From the NCBI RefSeq assembly GCF_900230225.1, contig NZ_OCNH01000001.1:620001-684000 (forward strand): a stretch of DNA of 64,000 nt, in the 5' to 3' direction. Below the pieces are notes generated by a model, which worked only from the letters and a program-made list of their open reading frames with translations, was not told the origin of the DNA and ran no database searches. Numbering within the stretch: the first letter of the stretch is position 1; each line of letters starts with the position of its first letter. This document shows positions 59,917 to 64,000 of this stretch, one piece after another. Source of the DNA: Spirosoma fluviale (GTDB lineage Bacteria > Bacteroidota > Bacteroidia > Cytophagales > Spirosomataceae). Made by a program: the position numbers and the translations under genes.

Positions 59917-60945
59917 ATGAACGAAAATAACTATCCCAAACTCCACAACGCCATGTGGCCCGGTGTTGTTGGAAAAGGCCCCGACTCCGAACCCGTTATT
60001 GGCTTCGATACCATGCTGGAACTAACAGCTGCGGCTGAAGTCGATGGTGTGAAATTCGATGGCGTCGATCTGGCACTTTTCGAACACATCGATGTGAATA
60101 TTTCGGATGACGAGATTAAAAAGCTGGCTGACAAAGTAGGAGCATATAATCTGAAAATTGGCTCTCTGGTCGCGCCCATATGGGGTGGCCCGGCAATGGG
60201 TAGTAAGGAAGATCGGGCCAACTTTGTGGAGATGGTGCGCAAATCCTGCCACATCGGTCAGAAACTAACCGAACTCGGTATTCGGCCAAGCGGAGTAGTT
60301 CGGATCGACTCGGCCAGCTCTCCGCATGACTGGGATGCCGACCCCGCCGGAAACTCTAAACTAATTGCCCAGACCTTCCGCGAAGCCTGCGATGTAGCCG
60401 CTGAATACGGTGAAAAACTGGCGGCTGAGGGTGAAATCTGCTGGGGCGGTATGCACAGCTGGAAAACCATGCTCGAAACGCTGGAAGCCGTCGATCGGCC
60501 AAACATGGGTTTCCAGGCAGATATGGCACACACGCTTCTGTACACGATGGGCTACAACCGCGAACAGGACCGTATCCTACCTCCCGACTTCGACTGGAGC
60601 GACCGGGCTGCCCTAGATGAAGCGCTTAAAACATTGACCAAAGCCTTACGTCCCTGGACGATCGACTTCCACGTTGCCCAAAACGACGGAACTGTATTCG
60701 GGTCAGGTTCGCATGACAAAACCGGTCGGCACTGCCAGGCGCTGGACCCCAATGGAAAGCTGGACGTCGTTCATGACGCGGGCTATTGGCTGCGCGATGA
60801 AAATGGAGTGCTCACCAAAGCATTTAAACACATTTGCTGGGATGGTTGCATGTTCCCCAATGCGGTCATGACCAATCAGCAAACCTGGAACGACATTCTG
60901 GCCACCATGATCAAGGTACGTAAAGAACACGGCTGGTACGAGTAG
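59917..60945 (+). CDS. TIM-barrel sugar-phosphate isomerase/epimerase-like protein
   Basis: The 342-residue cytoplasmic protein belongs to the xylose-isomerase-like TIM-barrel group. Visible blocks are [54 protein letters not shown] sequence, [65 protein letters not shown] sequence, [47 protein letters not shown], and [12 protein letters not shown]. The metal-ligand style E/D/H/E residues occur in GEICWGG, QADMAH, DFHVAQ and the late strands. It has no signal peptide, unlike the TIM-barrel protein at 25246. Its stop codon TAG starts a GAGACGCAA repeat. Likely acts on the same sugar derivative as its operon neighbours. Confidence 0.86.
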   Translation: MNENNYPKLHNAMWPGVVGKGPDSEPVIGFDTMLELTAAAEVDGVKFDGVDLALFEHIDVNISDDEIKKLADKVGAYNLKIGSLVAPIWGGPAMGSKEDRANFVEMVRKSCHIGQKLTELGIRPSGVVRIDSASSPHDWDADPAGNSKLIAQTFREACDVAAEYGEKLAAEGEICWGGMHSWKTMLETLEAVDRPNMGFQADMAHTLLYTMGYNREQDRILPPDFDWSDRAALDEALKTLTKALRPWTIDFHVAQNDGTVFGSGSHDKTGRHCQALDPNGKLDVVHDAGYWLRDENGVLTKAFKHICWDGCMFPNAVMTNQQTWNDILATMIKVRKEHGWYE

Positions 60946-61038
60946 AGACGCAACACTTTGCGTCTCCTGAACCGGATGGTAATAGGCTGACGCAAATGAT
61001 TGCTGACGCACAGGGGACGCAAAGTATTGCGTCTCTAC
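60942..61038. repeat. GAGACGCAA palindromic repeat, copy before the oxidoreductase gene
   Basis: Outer arms GTAGAGACGCAA... and its complement close at 60942 and 61038. The linker CCTGAACCGGATGGTAATAG is a variant of the linker in other copies, and GCTGACGCA occurs twice. It contains the stop codon of the preceding gene. Confidence 0.8.
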
Positions 61039-61057
61039 ATAAATAACCACCTAAAAC

Positions 61058-62215
61058 ATGACACCCAAGAAAGAGATACGAATTGGATTAATTGGTACCG
61101 GCTTAATGGGCCGTACCCACTCAAATGGATATAAACGCATTGGCGATTTCTTTCCCGAACTGGAATACCGTCCGGTGCTGAAGGTAGTTTGTTCGCGTAA
61201 TGCTGAAAACGTACAGAAGTTTGCGGATCAGTGGGGTTATGAATCGGTAGAAACCGATTGGCGTGCCGTAATTGCCCGGGATGATGTCGACGCCATCGAC
61301 ATTTGTACGCCCAATGATTCACACGCTGAAATTGCCATTGCCGCTGCCGAAGCCGGTAAAATGATTCTGTGTGAAAAACCTCTCGCCCGAACCGTTGCCG
61401 AAGCTCAGAAAATGGTGGATGCTGTCGAAAAAGCTGGTGTACAGAATACCGTTTGGTACAACTACCGCCGAGTTCCGGCCGTCACGCTGGCCAAGCAGAT
61501 CGTTGATTCGGGTAAGTTGGGCAAGATTTTCCATTATCGGGCTAACTTCCTGCAGGACTGGACCATCAGCGCCGACCTTCCGCAGGGTGGTACGGCGCTA
61601 TGGCGGCTGGATTCGGATGCGGCCGGGTCTGGCGTAACGGGTGACTTGCTGGCTCACTGCATCGATACCGCTATGTGGATCAACGGAGCCATTACCGATG
61701 TATCGGCCGTAACGGAGACATTTATTAAAGAGCGCGTTCATCAATTGACCGGGCAAGTGCAAAAAGTGGGCATCGACGATGCCTGTATTTTCCATTGCCA
61801 CTTCGAAAACGGCTCGCTGGGCCTATTTGAAGCGACTCGTTATGCCCGTGGTCATAAAGCGTTGTATACGCTGGAAATCAATGGTGAGCACGCATCTATC
61901 CGCTGGGACTTACACGATATGAACCGCCTGGAATACTTCGATCATGCGGATGATTCGATTGTTCGGGGCTGGCGTTCCATTCTGGTAACGGACAGCGATC
62001 AGCCGTATATGAAACGATGGTGGATTCCCGGAACGATTATCGGCTACGAACATACCTTTGTGCATCAGGCGGCTGATTTCTTCCTGAGTCTCGAAACGGG
62101 GGAGTCCTGTGCACCAACGTTTCAGGATGCGCTGGAGACACAGAAAGTATGCGAAGCCGTTATTGAATCGGCAACGTCGAGAAGCTGGAAAGAAACGGGG
62201 GCTAAAAACATTTAG
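61058..62215 (+). CDS. Gfo/Idh/MocA-family oxidoreductase
   Basis: The 385-residue cytoplasmic NAD(P)-dependent sugar dehydrogenase has the nucleotide-binding [17 protein letters not shown] at about 7-22, [49 protein letters not shown] (the catalytic Lys of the CEKP motif near 106), [54 protein letters not shown] (Asp and His pair of the active site), and the closing [36 protein letters not shown] strand block. In 3-keto-glycoside pathways such enzymes reduce the keto-sugar back to the free sugar. It is the last gene of the operon, followed by an intrinsic terminator. Confidence 0.93.
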   Translation: MTPKKEIRIGLIGTGLMGRTHSNGYKRIGDFFPELEYRPVLKVVCSRNAENVQKFADQWGYESVETDWRAVIARDDVDAIDICTPNDSHAEIAIAAAEAGKMILCEKPLARTVAEAQKMVDAVEKAGVQNTVWYNYRRVPAVTLAKQIVDSGKLGKIFHYRANFLQDWTISADLPQGGTALWRLDSDAAGSGVTGDLLAHCIDTAMWINGAITDVSAVTETFIKERVHQLTGQVQKVGIDDACIFHCHFENGSLGLFEATRYARGHKALYTLEINGEHASIRWDLHDMNRLEYFDHADDSIVRGWRSILVTDSDQPYMKRWWIPGTIIGYEHTFVHQAADFFLSLETGESCAPTFQDALETQKVCEAVIESATSRSWKETGAKNI

Positions 62216-62233
62216 TGTTTGTTGACCTCGAAT

Positions 62234-62266
62234 AAAAAGTGGATGCCTCAGGTGTCCACTTTTTTG
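62234..62266 (+). terminator. Intrinsic terminator of the catabolic operon
   Basis: Stem AAAAAGTGGA (62234-62243) with its complement TCCACTTTTT (62255-62264), followed by TTG. The T tract and the place 18 bp after the stop codon make it a standard Rho-independent terminator. Confidence 0.85.
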
Positions 62267-62478
62267 TGTCCGGCCAGTAATGAAGTTACTGTCTTTCTCC
62301 CAATTAACTTTTGCATCTCTCTGGAAAGTCAATATAAATGAAGGTGCATATATGAAAAAATTATCAATGATTTGGCAGCGGAGATGATTACCTGTGCTGA
62401 AAAGTCCCTAATTTGTAGCTTGTTCCATTGACAACCTGACTCGTTATCCCTATGATTCAAAAAATTCTTCTTTCGTTT

Positions 62479-64000
62479 ATGCTTGTCCTGTCGCTGGGCG
62501 TTTTAGCGGTTCAGGCGCAGACAATTCCAACTCCCAAAGAACATTTTGGCTTTAACATTGGTGATGACTATCATCTGGCCACTTACACGCAAACCGAAGC
62601 CTATTTTAAAAAGCTGGCAGCATCGGATCGAACCAAACTGACAGACATCGGCCTGACGGAAGAAGGACGCCATCAGTTTATGATGATTGTTTCTTCGCCC
62701 GAAAACCTGAAGAAACTTGATACCTACAAGAGCATTTCGCAAAGGCTTGCCCGCGCCGAGGGTATTAGCGAAGAACAGGCTCGTGCGCTTTCTGCCGAAG
62801 GGAAAGCTATCGTCTGGATTGACGGCGGGTTGCACGCTACTGAGACGGTAGGTACGCACCAACTGATCGAAACGGCTTATCAACTGGTGAGTCGTAAAGA
62901 TCCTGAAACGCTCAAAATTCTTGATAATGTCGTGATTCTGATGACCCACGCCAATCCGGACGGCCAGGAGATCGTATCGAACTGGTACATGCGCAACCCA
63001 ACGCCCGAAAAGCGGACGCTGGACAATTTACCCCGCCTATATCAGAAATACGTGGGGCACGATAACAACCGCGATTTCTTCATCATGAACATGAAGGAAT
63101 CCCAGAATATCGGTCGTCAGTTATTCGTGGAATGGATGCCGCAGATCATGTACAACCACCACCAGCGCGGCCCGGCTGGTTCGGTTTTGGCCGGACCTCC
63201 TTATCGTGATCCGTTCAACTACGTGTTCGATCCATTAATGATCACCGGTATCGATGCGTTGGGTGCGGCCATGATTAACCGGCTGAATGCTGAGAACAAG
63301 CCAGGTTTTACCCGTCTTGGCGGTTCTGTTTTCTCGACCTGGTACAATGGTGGCCTGCGTACAACCACGCACTTTCACAATATGATTGGCTTGCTAACCG
63401 AAATTATTGGTAACCCAACCCCCGAAGATGTTCCACTCGTACCTAGTCGCCTGATTCCGAATGGGAATACGCCGTTCCCGGTTACTCCGCAGAAATGGCA
63501 CTTCAAGCAGTCGATTGATTATTCCGTATCGCTGAACTACGCGACGCTGAACTATGCTGCCCGCCATGCCGACGAGTTGCTGTATAACATCTACCGTATG
63601 GGCATGAACTCCATCGAGCGGGGCAGTAAAGATTACTGGACCTTGTCGCCCAAGCGGATTGATGCCATCACACAGGCTTATCAGGCCGATCAGAAGAAAG
63701 CTCCTGGTAGCGGTGCTGCCGCAACGGATCAATATGGTTTGTTACCCCGTGGCGCTTCCGGTATGCCTATTAAATACTACGATACAATCATGAAAGCTCC
63801 GGTGCTGCGTGACCCGCGTGGATTTATTATCACGGCCAACCAGCCTGATTTTCCAACGGCGGTGAAATTTGTGAATGCTCTGATTAAAACGGGCATTCAA
63901 ATCCAGGTAGCTACGGCTGATTTTTCGGTGGCAGGCAAAAAGTATCCGGCGGGCTCCTACATCGTTAAGACCGATCAGGCGTTCCGGCCGCACGTAATTG
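62479..64000 (+). CDS. M14-family zinc carboxypeptidase, 5' part (partial)
   Basis: The frame is open from 62413 to the window end; the first in-frame ATG is at 62479. About 507 residues are seen. The N-terminus MLVLSLGVLAVQAQ is the end of a Sec signal peptide but lacks a basic start; a better signal (MIQKILLSFMLVLSLG) would begin at the ATG at 62453, which is out of frame by one base within a run of five A. Zinc ligands are HATE (His 119, Glu 122) and the His of MYNHHQ (227-228), with MTHANPDGQEIVSNWYMRN and HDNNRDFF in the style of large M14 peptidases of Bacteroidota. A disordered linker is seen near 410. It should be a secreted or periplasmic peptidase. Confidence 0.82.
   Translation, partial: MLVLSLGVLAVQAQTIPTPKEHFGFNIGDDYHLATYTQTEAYFKKLAASDRTKLTDIGLTEEGRHQFMMIVSSPENLKKLDTYKSISQRLARAEGISEEQARALSAEGKAIVWIDGGLHATETVGTHQLIETAYQLVSRKDPETLKILDNVVILMTHANPDGQEIVSNWYMRNPTPEKRTLDNLPRLYQKYVGHDNNRDFFIMNMKESQNIGRQLFVEWMPQIMYNHHQRGPAGSVLAGPPYRDPFNYVFDPLMITGIDALGAAMINRLNAENKPGFTRLGGSVFSTWYNGGLRTTTHFHNMIGLLTEIIGNPTPEDVPLVPSRLIPNGNTPFPVTPQKWHFKQSIDYSVSLNYATLNYAARHADELLYNIYRMGMNSIERGSKDYWTLSPKRIDAITQAYQADQKKAPGSGAAATDQYGLLPRGASGMPIKYYDTIMKAPVLRDPRGFIITANQPDFPTAVKFVNALIKTGIQIQVATADFSVAGKKYPAGSYIVKTDQAFRPHVI

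Overview
The window looks like chromosome from a member of the Bacteroidota, most likely a Cytophagales bacterium of the Spirosoma kind (inference). The support is two SusC/SusD pairs, TAnnTTTG-type promoter elements, large FtsX/MacB-like permeases with PadR partners, DUF1343 and DUF1080 proteins, and almost no Shine-Dalgarno signals. I see no rRNA, tRNA, CRISPR array, insertion sequence or replication origin.

Region 1 (1-9.7 kb) is housekeeping and mixed metabolism. It holds a partial peptidylprolyl isomerase lipoprotein, a small lipoprotein, agmatine deiminase, a HAD phosphatase/phosphomutase, a DUF1080 protein, the tRNA thiouridylase MnmA, an MFS transporter, a NamZ-like muramidase and a VOC protein.

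Region 2 (9.7-29.4 kb) is an array of six large ABC-type permeases of about 790-894 aa. They fall in four transcription units read leftward: padR-permease, a padR remnant followed by two permeases, padR followed by two permeases, and padR-permease. No ATPase or membrane-fusion gene accompanies them. Upstream of each unit I find the same control region: a sigma-54-like -24/-12 element (TGGnnnnGCATTTGyT) and, 54-63 bp further upstream, two tandem palindromes of the form TGTCC-N6-GGACA whose centres lie 20-21 bp apart. One unit carries a deletion scar in which the first 12 codons of padR are joined to the middle of the permease prefix domain. An hxlR/doxX divergent pair and a secreted sugar-isomerase-like protein are interspersed.

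Region 3 (29.4-33 kb) holds a TrpF-like protein that has lost catalytic residues, PspC and LiaF-like envelope-stress proteins, and a GntR regulator with a LacI-like sensor domain.

Region 4 (33.4-48.4 kb) is a SusC/SusD pair followed by five extracytoplasmic genes: two c-type-cytochrome DUF1549/DUF1553 proteins, two Tat-exported DUF1501 proteins, and a membrane cytochrome fused to leucine-rich-like repeats and a chitobiase-like C-terminus. This Planctomycetes/Verrucomicrobia-style module attached to a Sus transporter suggests oxidative processing of an imported glycan or glycoside.

Region 5 (48.7-62.2 kb) is a second SusC/SusD pair, then a PVC-type haem protein, DUF1080, DUF4432 epimerase-like, cupin isomerase-like, TIM-barrel isomerase and Gfo/Idh/MocA oxidoreductase genes, closed by an intrinsic terminator. 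Both susC genes share a 17-bp motif (GGTAGGTATAGGAAAGT) exactly 18 bp from an AATATTTG -7-like element, so the two operons are probably co-regulated. A partial M14 carboxypeptidase gene with an out-of-frame start codon ends the window.

Long, often perfect inverted repeats of several families sit in most intergenic gaps and frequently supply stop codons.
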